DNA of 64,000 nucleotides from Clostridium sp. AWRP (GTDB taxonomy: Bacteria > Bacillota > Clostridia > Clostridiales > Clostridiaceae): the NCBI RefSeq assembly GCF_004006395.2, contig NZ_CP029758.2, positions 3,162,001 through 3,226,000 of the forward strand, in the 5' to 3' direction. This document shows, in pieces, positions 45,838 to 55,012 of this stretch. Each line of letters opens with the position of its first letter. Position 1 is the first letter of the stretch. The position numbers and the translations under genes were made by a program. The notes beneath the pieces are model-generated. The model saw only the letters and a list, made by a program, of their open reading frames with translations, had not been told where the DNA came from and searched no databases.

Positions 45838-46001
45838 TATATTTATGTTTTAAGTATACTTTAATGTATTTTAGTTGTCAATAAAATTTATAACATGTTT
45901 TTAATAATATTATTATATATGGGATTTATGGCTTAAAACTAACTTATGTCCTAAAGCATATTAGTAATATTTCAATTTAATTAGTTATCTGTCTAAAATA
46001 A

Positions 46002-46043
46002 AAATTACTATAGGAACATATCATTTTAATCCTATAGTAATTT
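46002..46043 (-). terminator. Hairpin ending the thiolase/AMP-ligase unit
   Basis: Perfect 14-base arms aaattactatagga (46002-46015) and tcctatagtaattt (46030-46043), 40 bases past the AMP-ligase stop. An AT-rich T-run follows on the minus strand. Confidence 0.6.
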
Positions 46044-46082
46044 AAAATAATTTTTATTCTGTTATTCTATTTTATGTTCTCC

Positions 46083-47396
46083 CTATATCAGAGATTTCCT
46101 ATCAATTTTACCACTAGAATTCAATTTTAAATCTTTTACTATTTTTATTTTCCTTGGCTGCATATATGATTCGAGATTGTTTTTACAGTAATTTCTAATA
46201 TTTTCAACAGTAAGTACATCAGTTTTTGGTACAATTACTGCACATATTTCTTCACCTTTTATTGGATGTTTTTCACCGTATACCACAGATTTAAGTATTT
46301 CAGGATTTGCATCCAGTACCTTCTCTATACTATAAGGAAGTATTTTTACACCACCTTTGTTTATGGTGTTATTTCTTCTTCCTAAAATGTATAAATTTCC
46401 TTTTCCGTCAATTTTTCCTATATCGCCAACAGAAGCTCTAGGTTTAAAGTCAGGAGCTATATATGGACTTTCTACCCATACCAGTCCATCCTTTATCCAT
46501 AGCTTTACCTGCGGAAATACTTTTCCAACGCTATCTGTCATATTATTTTCTCTAAAATTTATATAAGACACATGGCCTAATTCACTTGCACCATAATATT
46601 CGCAAATGCTGGCATTTGGAAATCGATTTTTCAATAAATATACTGTTTTCGAATCAAGTTTGTCTCCTGCACTTAGTATAGAATTTACACCTCTAAGGTT
46701 CATCTTAAGTTCCTTTAACAATATTCTATAGCGTGCAGGCACCATAAATATACTCGTAACATTATTTTGTTGAATCTCCCTTATCCATCTGCCTGGATAA
46801 ATGCTTTTAGAGAATACTACACTGCCACCTTCATTTAACATATGTATTACGCTGTTAAGATTTCCTGTATATGAAAGGGATCCTACAATAAAAAGTACAT
46901 CACTAGAACTTATATTAAACATCTCACTTTGATATTTGAAAGCACTTGTCCAACTGCTATGATCTCTCCATATAACTTTATTATGTCCTGTAGTTCCGGA
47001 ACTCAAAGCTGCAAGGAAAATACATGTATCTTCGATATGGGGTAATTTTGAATCTTCTTTATCCTCACATTCAAAATGAAATCTTTCATCTATAATACAG
47101 CATTGTTTAACTTTTTCTACTATTTTTTTTAATTTCAAGGGAGTTGTTTTAGCTTCCACTGGAATTGAAATTAATCCTGCTCTAGAACAGGCTAAAAGAT
47201 TAATTATTGCGTCTATTGGATCTATATTTTTTATTATTACTTTATTTCCTGCTTCATACTTTTTTGACAAAAATACTGCCTTTTCATTTATGTTTTTTGC
47301 AAGTTCTCCATATGAAATAATTCTTTTATCAAAAGTCATACACATTTTTTCTGGATTTTTTTTTGCGTTATTAAATATTCCTGAAAAAATCAACAT
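46083..47396 (-). CDS. Acyl-CoA synthetase-like AMP-binding protein
   Basis: 437 residues, ANL superfamily. P-loop-like AALSSGTTGHNKVIW near 136-150, ICEYYGASELGHVSYINF near 269-286, GDIGKIDGKGNLYILGRRNN near 328-347, and the C-terminal catalytic Lys in NSSGKIDRKSL. It is shorter than typical acyl-CoA synthetases (about 500-550), as for MenE/OSB-type or small acyl ligases. It activates a carboxylic acid as acyl-AMP, probably then thioester. It lies 6 bases downstream of a thiolase gene, suggesting a small acyl-CoA or polyketide-like pathway. Substrate unknown. Confidence 0.82.
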   Translation of the reverse strand: MLIFSGIFNNAKKNPEKMCMTFDKRIISYGELAKNINEKAVFLSKKYEAGNKVIIKNIDPIDAIINLLACSRAGLISIPVEAKTTPLKLKKIVEKVKQCCIIDERFHFECEDKEDSKLPHIEDTCIFLAALSSGTTGHNKVIWRDHSSWTSAFKYQSEMFNISSSDVLFIVGSLSYTGNLNSVIHMLNEGGSVVFSKSIYPGRWIREIQQNNVTSIFMVPARYRILLKELKMNLRGVNSILSAGDKLDSKTVYLLKNRFPNASICEYYGASELGHVSYINFRENNMTDSVGKVFPQVKLWIKDGLVWVESPYIAPDFKPRASVGDIGKIDGKGNLYILGRRNNTINKGGVKILPYSIEKVLDANPEILKSVVYGEKHPIKGEEICAVIVPKTDVLTVENIRNYCKNNLESYMQPRKIKIVKDLKLNSSGKIDRKSLI

Positions 47397-47402
47397 ATTA
47401 AA

Positions 47403-48560
47403 CTAATCACACCTCTCTATGATAGTTGCCTCTCCAAGCCCTCCTGCAACTCCTAATGTTGCCATTCCTTTTTTCTTGTTTTTATCCTTTAAAGCTTCCA
47501 AAAGATGAAGCATTATAATACCTCCTGATGCCCCATAAGGATGTCCATAAGCTAATGCTCCTCCAAATATGTTCACTCTATCTTTATGGTAATTAAAATA
47601 CTGTAAAAATGCAATTACCTTTACAGCAAAAGCTTCATTTATCTCTATAAAATCCATATCATCAATTCCAAAATCATATACTTTAAGAAGCTTTCTTGAA
47701 GCAGCAATAGCCCCAAGTGGAAACAGGTTTGGGTCAACACCTGCACTTTCTCCACCAACCCATATGGCTTGGGGATGCAAACTGTATTTTTGTACCGCTT
47801 CTTCTGATGCCATAATTATAAGAGCTGCTCCGTCATTAGTACTGCAAGCATTTCCTGCGGTTATAGTGCCCTGTTCTCCAAGAACTGGGATAGCTCTCTC
47901 CATAAGCTTTAACGAAGGATTTCTTCTAATATTTTCATCTTCTTTAATGATTTTTTTATCAGTTTGTATACCGCAGATTATATCGTAAAGTTTATTTTTG
48001 CTTCTTGCTGCTAATGCCTTGTTATGGCTTTGAAGTGCCCATATATCCATATCCTTTCTAGTAATATTACAATGTTTTGCTGTATTCTCAGCCCCTTCTA
48101 CCATATCAGGATCACCAATTGAATAAGGTGAGAATTGTGCTCTTTTGTAAAATATATTTTTTCCCTTATATCTAGTGTCCTTTTGATTGTACTGCTTGTT
48201 GGGAACTAGACTTGTACTTTCTGCTCCACCTGCTATGACAATATTCCTCTGACCGGATCTTATTAAATTTCCTGCTAAATTTATAGCTTTCAGTCCGGAA
48301 CCACACTGAAAGTCTACAGTTGTACCAACTGTATCAAAGGGCATACCTGCTTCTAGTAAGCTGAGTCTTGCAAGATTACCACCCGGTCCAACAGCATTTC
48401 CAAGAATAATTTCCTCTATGGAATCTTTCTGGAGAGCATACTTATGTATGAGTCTGCGAATTAAGAAAGCTGCTAGTTTTTCAGGAAGAAAATCTCTTAA
48501 ACATCCGTTAGTTTTGCCTATTGGAGTTCTAAGTCCTCCTATTATATAAACCTTTTTACA
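47403..48560 (-). pseudogene. Thiolase (acetyl-CoA acetyltransferase-like) lacking a normal start codon
   Basis: The open frame runs from a TGA at 48594-48596 to 47403, and the N-terminus reads KKVYIIGGLRTPIGKTNG, where thiolases begin, then continues through the active-site Cys in DFQCGSGLKA, INEAFAVK, GGALAYGHPYGASGG. About 385 residues, full length. However, the codon before KKVY is TGT and no ATG, GTG or TTG occurs in frame upstream; the first ATG (48344) would start just before the active-site Cys. Either the start codon was lost, an ATT at 48585-48587 after GAGGAAAG is used, or the read is wrong here. Gene otherwise intact. Confidence 0.7.
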
Positions 48561-48875
48561 CCTTAAATTGTTTTTTTCAGTATTAATCTTTCCTCAACTC
48601 CTTATTCAATCTTGAAGGCATAAATGTAATAATTACTGCTTTCAAGAAATCCTCATTAAAAATGGAATATACACAATTATAAATGCCTTTTTATTCAAAT
48701 CTTAAAATAATTTTTCAAATTTTATATGTATAAATGGTAATTCAACCAAGCAATGTTGTCAACAATATATCTGTGTAAGGTTAACAATATAATATTTTTA
48801 CATAGCTACTTTTAATGCTTTACATATATCTAACAAATTTTCAATTGTTCATTGTAGCTTATAAAATACTTTATT

Positions 48876-49109
48876 CTATCCTTCTTCTATACTTGTCACT
48901 TCATAACCTGCATCTTTAACAGCAGCTTCTATGTCAGAATTATTTATCTCTTGTAAACATTTTACCACTGCAGTTTTGCTATTTAAATCAACTTTAACAC
49001 TTGAAATTCCATCTACTGATTCTAAAGCTGATTTAACATGATCGACACAGTGGCTGCAACTCATTCCTTCAACATGCACAATCTTTTTTATTTTGCTTTT
49101 AAAAAACAT
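48876..49109 (-). CDS. Heavy-metal-associated (HMA) domain protein, copper-chaperone-like
   Basis: 77 residues. VHVEGMSCSHCVDHVKSALE is the metal-binding loop (GMSCSHC), followed by the betaalphabeta fold to VKDAGYEVTS. It binds a soft metal ion, usually Cu(I), in the cytosol. AAGGTGG lies 8 bases before the ATG at 49109; the long upstream extension to 49283 reads through a hairpin and is rejected. The partner ATPase is unclear: the P-type ATPase at 43607 looks like a Zn/Cd type. The 300-odd bases before it (48561-48875, downstream side) show no ORF or clear signal. Confidence 0.88.
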   Translation of the reverse strand: MFFKSKIKKIVHVEGMSCSHCVDHVKSALESVDGISSVKVDLNSKTAVVKCLQEINNSDIEAAVKDAGYEVTSIEEG

Positions 49110-49194
49110 ATTTAGTACCACCTTTCTTATATATATATTTTTTACACCAGAATGATTACACATAAGATTACAGTTTATGTACAAAATAAACAAA

Positions 49195-49237
49195 TTGGGT
49201 ATATAAAAAATAATTAGTTTATTTTTTATATACCCAA
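49195..49237 (-). terminator. Hairpin after the beta-propeller gene
   Basis: Perfect 19-base arms, ttgggtatataaaaaataa (49195-49213) and ttattttttatatacccaa (49219-49237), 17 bases past the stop codon at 49255. Symmetric and AT-rich, with T-runs inside the stem; probable terminator. Confidence 0.6.
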
Positions 49238-49254
49238 AATTATTAAGCATAAAT

Positions 49255-50013
49255 TTAATTATATATTTTTGTAGGTTTATCATCCAAATCTACTTTTTCG
49301 ATATTTTCTGTGTTGGGATTCACAAGAGCCACAGCTTTTTCCCTACTTAAAGTTACCATAATATTTCCATTAGCTTTATCTATAGTAACGTCAGTAGGAT
49401 ATCTACCTACTCTTATTTTTTTTATACTTTTAAAACTTCTCATATCCACTACACTTAAAGTATCCTCTCCTGTATTTGCCACATAACAATACGTTCCATC
49501 ATAAGATATACAAAAGTTCTTAGGTTTCCTTCCCACAGCTATAGATTGAAGTACGGTGTAATTTTGAAAATCTATTAAAGACATATCATTGCTCTCTTTA
49601 TTGGCTACAAGTGCGTATTTTTTATCTGGAGTAAATGAAATTTTTGAAGGATGTTTGCCTACCTCCAATTTTTTTAAAAGCTTATCATCCTTAATCTGAT
49701 AAAATAACAAAAATCCTGTATCATCCTCATCTTTAGAATTTAAGGTAACTACTACCAGAATTTTACCATCCGGTGAAATTTGAATGTCCTCTGGTTTACC
49801 CTCCACGTTAATTTTACTTATAATTTGATTTGTAACCGTGTCAATCTTACATATGGTTTTATCTCCTGTAATTACAAAATAATAGGATCTGTATTCTTCC
49901 AAATCTTTAGCCATAGAATTTGACTTATACTGCATTATTATAAATCCGCTGCTTAAAAAAAGTACTACTAAAAATAAAATAAAAAAAACTTTAAACCATC
50001 TCTGATGAGTCAT
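49255..50013 (-). CDS. Membrane-anchored YVTN/YncE-like beta-propeller protein
   Basis: 252 residues from the ATG at 50013, chosen because GAGGTGG lies just upstream. N-terminal membrane helix (about 6-28), then repeats of the YVTN type: TNQIISKINVEGKPEDIQIS, KKLEVGKHPSKISFT, QSIAVGRKPKNFCIS and KKIRVGRYPTDVTID. These form about five propeller blades facing outside. Such proteins often bind surface or quinone partners; function here is unknown. It lies about 95 bases downstream of the L,D-transpeptidase gene. Confidence 0.8.
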   Translation of the reverse strand: MTHQRWFKVFFILFLVVLFLSSGFIIMQYKSNSMAKDLEEYRSYYFVITGDKTICKIDTVTNQIISKINVEGKPEDIQISPDGKILVVVTLNSKDEDDTGFLLFYQIKDDKLLKKLEVGKHPSKISFTPDKKYALVANKESNDMSLIDFQNYTVLQSIAVGRKPKNFCISYDGTYCYVANTGEDTLSVVDMRSFKSIKKIRVGRYPTDVTIDKANGNIMVTLSREKAVALVNPNTENIEKVDLDDKPTKIYN

Positions 50014-50107
50014 AGGCACCACCTCATATATGTTTTCTCTATTTTATTTTGCACCTTTTTTACCATATATATTCTTATTTATAACAAATTTTCAATTTTT
50101 AATATAT

Positions 50108-50776
50108 TCATTGATATATTTCTACCGTAGTTTTAAGTCCAACATATTTTTTTAGTATATCCATATCTTTGTTGGATAGAGCAATACATCCATAAGTCCA
50201 GTCGTATTTAGAGCCACCACCATGTATTCCTATTTCTCCCCCAAGTGAAGTATGCCAGGGCGGCTGTTCTTTATTATTTATAGCCCATTCTATTCTGTCA
50301 TAATTAATTTTACCTATGACTTTCTTATCTAAAGCTTCTTTAGCATCGTCTATATTTGGATAACTTATTCCAAAAAAATAATCATATTTACTTTTAGGAT
50401 TTATATAACATATATAATAGGTTCCTTCTGGAGTTTTTAAATCCCCTTCTTTTTCTTTTTTACCTGAGGGGACTCTTCCAAGTCCAACTTTAAACCTTCC
50501 AATTAATTCATTGTTTCCATATAATTCCATTATCCTTTTTCCCTTATAAATTTTTATTGAAGTTTTTTCCGGTTTTTGCTTTGGAGCTTCAAAAAACAAC
50601 TTTCCTTTTTGCGCCTGTATGTCCTTTTCGGTTACATTATTTTTAGCTGAAATATTTTTAAATTCATTTTGCCTAATATATCTTTTTATAGATAACCCAG
50701 AAATAGTTGCTATTATAGCTGTGCCAAAAACAAGAAATAACAATGGGAAAATTATGTGCTTCTTTTTCATAATCAT
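50108..50776 (-). CDS. L,D-transpeptidase (ErfK/YbiS family)
   Basis: 222 residues. N-terminal membrane anchor (about 8-28). The catalytic motif is IGIHGGGSKYDWTYGCIALS near 180-199, with the nucleophile Cys, preceded by PEGTYYICYINPKSKYDYF. The enzyme cross-links peptidoglycan stems or attaches proteins outside the membrane. The start is uncertain between three in-frame codons (50779 GTG, 50776 ATG, 50770 ATG); AAAGGTAAG favours 50776. Upstream is a coiled-coil membrane protein gene. Confidence 0.88.
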   Translation of the reverse strand: MIMKKKHIIFPLLFLVFGTAIIATISGLSIKRYIRQNEFKNISAKNNVTEKDIQAQKGKLFFEAPKQKPEKTSIKIYKGKRIMELYGNNELIGRFKVGLGRVPSGKKEKEGDLKTPEGTYYICYINPKSKYDYFFGISYPNIDDAKEALDKKVIGKINYDRIEWAINNKEQPPWHTSLGGEIGIHGGGSKYDWTYGCIALSNKDMDILKKYVGLKTTVEIYQ

Positions 50777-50820
50777 CACTTACCTTTTGTAGTATTTTTA
50801 TTATATTTTACATTAATTTA

Positions 50821-51270
50821 TCAATCTATGCCAATTATACTCTTAATCCATTCTATTACATTTTTATTTTTCTTGTCCATTTTCTTATATTGCTTCACTC
50901 TTTGATTATATATTTTAAACTTATCGTTATAATTTTTCATGTCTACATTATATTGTTCAAGTTGAGTATTATATGCTATAACTGTATTATTCCACTTACT
51001 GGTTTCTCCTTGAGACTTTGTAGAATCTACCTGACTCTTCAATTTTTCTAAACTATTTTGCTCTTTTTGGAGGTTATTTTTCAAATTTTGAACTTCATTT
51101 TGGCTCTGCTGAATACTTAAATACATTTCTTTAGTTGTACTATTACTGGCAGAATACTCCCTGCCAGACCTTATGTCTACAAATGCCGCTACGCAAACAA
51201 TTAAAAGTATTATAATTATGATAGAAATTTCAAGCAAAATAGATTTTAGCTTTAATTTTAGTTTTTCCAC
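50821..51270 (-). CDS. Coiled-coil membrane protein, unknown function
   Basis: 149 residues. One N-terminal membrane helix (about 11-33), then a long coiled coil (about 48-95, QSQNEVQNLKNNLQKEQNSL) and a Tyr/Lys-rich tail. It has the look of a wall- or division-associated anchor. Placed 41 bases upstream of the L,D-transpeptidase gene, so possibly co-transcribed with it. No family recognised. Confidence 0.7.
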   Translation of the reverse strand: MEKLKLKLKSILLEISIIIIILLIVCVAAFVDIRSGREYSASNSTTKEMYLSIQQSQNEVQNLKNNLQKEQNSLEKLKSQVDSTKSQGETSKWNNTVIAYNTQLEQYNVDMKNYNDKFKIYNQRVKQYKKMDKKNKNVIEWIKSIIGID

Positions 51271-51364
51271 AGCTATCCTCTCCTACCTTAAAATAGAAAA
51301 ATACTATTAAGTATATAATACACCGTACATATTATAATATTATTGGTAAGTCAGAGAATATGCT

Positions 51365-51403
51365 AAAAAGCTGAAGACAAAATCTCTTCGTCTTCAGCTT
51401 TTT
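51365..51403 (-). terminator. Terminator of the aromatic biosynthesis operon
   Basis: aaaaagctgaagac (51365-51378) and gtcttcagcttttt (51390-51403) form a 14-bp stem with a T-tract at its end, directly after the aroK stop codon. Confidence 0.85.
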
Positions 51404-51404
51404 A

Positions 51405-51914
51405 CTACAGATATTCATTACAAGATTTAACTATATCATCTACTATTGTTTCAAGATTCAGTATATTGTGAACTGAAAAATCGCAATATGCTTTATAGAT
51501 ATCATATCTTTCATTATAAATCTTTTCTATTTCATTAATTCCTTTCTTTAAAAGAGGCCTCCCTGATATATCAACATCAGAAATTATATTCTCTAAAGGT
51601 CTATCTATAAAAACTACAATTCCGTTCTTTTTCAAATTTTCTATATTGCACTTCTTTTTTATTACCCCACCTCCTGTAGCTATTATAATATTTTTTTCTA
51701 CACTTACTTTCTCTACTGCCTTTGATTCTAATTTTCTAAAACATTCTTCACCGTTTTTAAAGATATCTGGAATACTACATCCGTTTTCTGATTCTATATA
51801 ATCATCTAAATCTATACATTTTCTATTTAATCTAGAGGCTAAAAGATTGCCTAAAGTAGTTTTTCCTGATCCAGGCATACCTATAAGAACTATGTTTTTA
51901 GTCTCTGTCTCCAT
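51405..51914 (-). CDS. aroK: Shikimate kinase
   Basis: 169 residues. P-loop IGMPGSGKTTLGNLLA (about 12-27), shikimate-binding DLDDYIE and FRKLESKAVE, then IIATGGGVIKK and DRPLE. It phosphorylates shikimate to shikimate 3-phosphate in the cytosol. Last gene of the aro operon, 14 bases after aroE; a terminator follows at once. Confidence 0.95.
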   Translation of the reverse strand: METETKNIVLIGMPGSGKTTLGNLLASRLNRKCIDLDDYIESENGCSIPDIFKNGEECFRKLESKAVEKVSVEKNIIIATGGGVIKKKCNIENLKKNGIVVFIDRPLENIISDVDISGRPLLKKGINEIEKIYNERYDIYKAYCDFSVHNILNLETIVDDIVKSCNEYL

Positions 51915-51928
51915 AATTATATTCCTCC

Positions 51929-52744
51929 CTATTTGTTGTACTCTATTTTAACTAATTCATCATATATTTCATTTATAGTTTCTAAAGATATATTCTTTTT
52001 ATGCCAAATTTCTTCTGCTGCCACAGCCTGTGCTACAAGCATATATAGTCCGTTTGCAATTTTAAGTCCCATTTCTTTCCCCATCTTTAAAAAAAGTGTA
52101 TATTCAGGATTATATATTAAATCTACAGCTGTATTAAATTTGGCCAATATCTTTTTATTTACAGGACAATTATTTAAATTAGGGTACATACCGCAGGGAG
52201 TACAGTTCACTATTATATCTCCACTTTTTATTTCTCTGAATTTTTCATAAGAAATAACTTCAAAATCACTTTGCTTAATTTTTTCAGGATATCTGCTCAC
52301 ATAGATAATATTTGAGGCACCTTCATCTAAAACATACCTGACTACAGCTTTAGATGCTCCTCCTGTGCCAAGTATCACTACATTTTTATTTAATACATCT
52401 ATATAATTCTTTTTTAGAGTAAGACCAAAGCCATAGTAATCTGTATTATATCCTTTTAAACTATTTTCCCTAAATTCTATAGTATTTATAGCACCTATAT
52501 TCCTTGCTTCTTCTGATATATCATCCATATAGTTCATAACGGCAATTTTGTAAGGTATGGTTACATTTATTCCCTTGCATCCTAAAACTTTAAAAGCCTC
52601 CATACTTTTACCTAAGTTCTGAGGTTCTATTTCGAATAAATTATATTCTCCATTTATGCCCAATTTTTCTAAAACCAATTTGTGTATTACAGCTGAATAA
52701 CTGTGTGATAACTTTTCCCCTATAAGTCCCTGCAAGTTGCTCAT
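51929..52744 (-). CDS. aroE: Shikimate dehydrogenase (biosynthetic)
   Basis: 271 residues. LIGEKLSHSYSAVIHKLV at the N-terminus, catalytic Lys in INVTIPYKIAVMNY, and the NADP loop VILGTGGASKAVVRY. Motifs are of the canonical AroE type, unlike the two paralogues in the 15-22 kb cluster (GSPAMYN/SSPAMHN and GAGGAATAIQVQ). It reduces 3-dehydroshikimate to shikimate. 27 bases downstream of pheA. Confidence 0.93.
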   Translation of the reverse strand: MSNLQGLIGEKLSHSYSAVIHKLVLEKLGINGEYNLFEIEPQNLGKSMEAFKVLGCKGINVTIPYKIAVMNYMDDISEEARNIGAINTIEFRENSLKGYNTDYYGFGLTLKKNYIDVLNKNVVILGTGGASKAVVRYVLDEGASNIIYVSRYPEKIKQSDFEVISYEKFREIKSGDIIVNCTPCGMYPNLNNCPVNKKILAKFNTAVDLIYNPEYTLFLKMGKEMGLKIANGLYMLVAQAVAAEEIWHKKNISLETINEIYDELVKIEYNK

Positions 52745-52771
52745 ATGAATCGCCTCCTATTTATTTACTAT

Positions 52772-53908
52772 CTAAAAACAATCTCCTTTGTAATTCCCCA
52801 AAAGTTTAAAATATCCGCTTTCTTCTTCTATACCCTTTAAAGCATACCTAGTATCTTTATCCATAACATTTCCATTAAAATCAATATAAAAGAAGTACTG
52901 CCAGGATTTGTTTATTATAGGTCTTGATTCTATTTTAGTCATATTCAAATTATTTTCATGAAAATATTTCAAAACATTATAAAGAGTTCCTGGTTCATGA
53001 GGCAAAGTAATTAATATACTTATCTTGTCACATTGTTTATCATTTTTTATATTTTTTCCTATTATTATAAATCTAGTGTAATTATTGCTATTATAATTTA
53101 TATTTTTTTCTATTATATCAAGTCCATAAAGCTTTGCTGCATTTTTGCTTGCTATAGCAGCTTTACTTTTAACATTTTGCTCACTTATATATTTAGCACT
53201 TCTAGCCGTATTAAAATAAGGATTTAGCTTCCAATTTTTATGTTTTTGCAAAAATTTACTACTCTGCATAAATGCTTGACTGTGAGAATAAACTTCTTTT
53301 ATATCGCAAATAGACGCTCCTTTTACTCCCAATAAGTTATGATTTACTTCAATACATTTTTCTCCAACTATATAAAAATCATATTTTCCTATAAGATCAT
53401 AAACCTGTGGAATGCCTCCTGTAGAAGAATTTTCAATAGGAAGAACACCATACTTTATAGTCCCATTTTTTAGAGCTTCAAATACATCTTTAAAGCTTTC
53501 AAAGTTTAATGCTTCTGATTTATTTCCAAAATACTCTAACAGTGCTTCATGACTGAAAGATGCCGGTACTCCTTGAAATCCAATTTTAAATGCATCACTA
53601 TTTTGCCCTTTAGACTTAATTTCACTACTTTTAGAAGATTGTTTGAATTCTCTTTTTTGTATGCTTCTGCTTATTTCCATAACATTCTTCAAAAAGGTTT
53701 TAGTTTCATCTTTTATAGATTTATCTTTAAGATTTTTCAAGTTAACCTTTATTACCTCTTCTTCTCTTGATTTATCAAGTATATCCATAGAATTTTCCAT
53801 TTTATATTCTGCCACTTTGCGAGATACTTTTGCCCTCTTTTCAAAAAGTTCAATCATTTCTTTATCTATTTCATTTATTTGATTTCTTAAATACTCTAAA
53901 TCTTCCAA
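52772..53908 (-). CDS. pheA: Bifunctional chorismate mutase/prephenate dehydratase
   Basis: 378 residues in three parts: an AroQ-type chorismate mutase (about 1-90, LEYLRNQINEIDKEMIELFE, RKVAEYK), prephenate dehydratase (about 108-290, FQGVPASFSHEAL, VLPIENSSTGGIPQVYD, NYTRFIIIGK), and a C-terminal ACT domain (about 298-375, SILITLPHEPGTLYNVLKYF, KIESRP) for phenylalanine feedback. It makes phenylpyruvate. 21 bases downstream of aroC. Confidence 0.95.
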   Translation of the reverse strand: MEDLEYLRNQINEIDKEMIELFEKRAKVSRKVAEYKMENSMDILDKSREEEVIKVNLKNLKDKSIKDETKTFLKNVMEISRSIQKREFKQSSKSSEIKSKGQNSDAFKIGFQGVPASFSHEALLEYFGNKSEALNFESFKDVFEALKNGTIKYGVLPIENSSTGGIPQVYDLIGKYDFYIVGEKCIEVNHNLLGVKGASICDIKEVYSHSQAFMQSSKFLQKHKNWKLNPYFNTARSAKYISEQNVKSKAAIASKNAAKLYGLDIIEKNINYNSNNYTRFIIIGKNIKNDKQCDKISILITLPHEPGTLYNVLKYFHENNLNMTKIESRPIINKSWQYFFYIDFNGNVMDKDTRYALKGIEEESGYFKLLGNYKGDCF

Positions 53909-53929
53909 AATATCACCTCCTGAAGTAAT

Positions 53930-55012
53930 TTAATCTTCCATCAAATTGAGCAGTGAAAGTGCTGCAGCTGCTTCTATTACTGGCACTGCTCTAGGTACAA
54001 TGCAGGGATCATGTCTTCCCTTTATCTCTAAATGTGCATTTTCTCCTTTTTCAACATCTACAGTTTTTTGAGTTTTTGATATAGATGGAGTAGGTTTTAT
54101 ACAAGTTCTAAATATAAGCGGCATTCCATCTGTAATTCCTCCCAAAATTCCTCCATTATTATTAGTGTAGGTTTTTATATCATTATTGTCTGATATAAAA
54201 TATTCATCATTTGCTTCAGAACCCTTCATTTTTGATATATCAAAACCTTCTCCAAATTCTACCCCTTTTACTGCGGGTATAGAAAATAAAAGCCCCGAAA
54301 TAGTACTTTCTACGGAATCAAAGAAAGGATCTCCTATGCCTGGTGGCAAATTTATAACTCCAGTTTCTACAATTCCTCCTAATGAGTCTCCTTCTTCTTT
54401 TACCTTTAAAATGTTCTGCTGCATTTTTTCACCACAGTTTTCATCTAAAACTGGAAATTTACTTTCAGAAAGTTTTTCTAAACTACTTTTTTCTATAGAA
54501 GTGAATTTAAAGGATTTTGGTTCTTCAATTGTACCTATACTCTTTATATGGCTGCCTATAAATATACCTTTTTCCTCTAATATCTTTCTACATAAAGCCC
54601 CTGCAAAAACTATAGGTGCTGTAAGTCTGCCTGAAAAATGTCCACCGCCTCTGTAATCATTAAATCCTCTATATTTTATTCTTCCCGTAAAATCAGCATG
54701 GCCAGGTCTTAAAAGAGAAGCTGTTTTTTCATAGTCTTTAGAATGAGTATTGCTGTTTTGTATCACTGCACAAAGAGGAGTTCCCGTGGCTCTTCCATTA
54801 AAATATCCACTTAAAATTTCAAATTCATCCTGCTCTTTTCTAGGAGTAGAAAGTTTACTAAAGCCTGGTGCTCTCCTTTTCATCTGATTTCTTATGTACT
54901 CTAAATCAATTTCTGTTCCAGCCTTTAGTCCATCTATTACAATACCTATAGCTTTTCCATGAGATTCTCCAAAAATTGATAGTTTTATCTTATTCCCCCA
55001 CATTCCACTCAT
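53930..55012 (-). CDS. aroC: Chorismate synthase
   Basis: 360 residues. Family signatures GESHGKAIGIVIDG, RPGHADFTGRIKYRGFNDYR, GGHFSGRLTAPIVFAGAL and KEEGDSLGGIVE are present. It converts EPSP to chorismate with reduced FMN. GGGAGG lies 8 bases before the ATG, which sits inside the end of aroA (23-bp overlap), giving translational coupling. Confidence 0.96.
   Translation of the reverse strand: MSGMWGNKIKLSIFGESHGKAIGIVIDGLKAGTEIDLEYIRNQMKRRAPGFSKLSTPRKEQDEFEILSGYFNGRATGTPLCAVIQNSNTHSKDYEKTASLLRPGHADFTGRIKYRGFNDYRGGGHFSGRLTAPIVFAGALCRKILEEKGIFIGSHIKSIGTIEEPKSFKFTSIEKSSLEKLSESKFPVLDENCGEKMQQNILKVKEEGDSLGGIVETGVINLPPGIGDPFFDSVESTISGLLFSIPAVKGVEFGEGFDISKMKGSEANDEYFISDNNDIKTYTNNNGGILGGITDGMPLIFRTCIKPTPSISKTQKTVDVEKGENAHLEIKGRHDPCIVPRAVPVIEAAAALSLLNLMED

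Noticed and set aside
49110..49283. N-terminal extension of the HMA protein
   Set aside because: The extra 58 codons read through a 19-bp hairpin and lack a ribosome site, while GMSCSHC proteins normally start near the chosen ATG.
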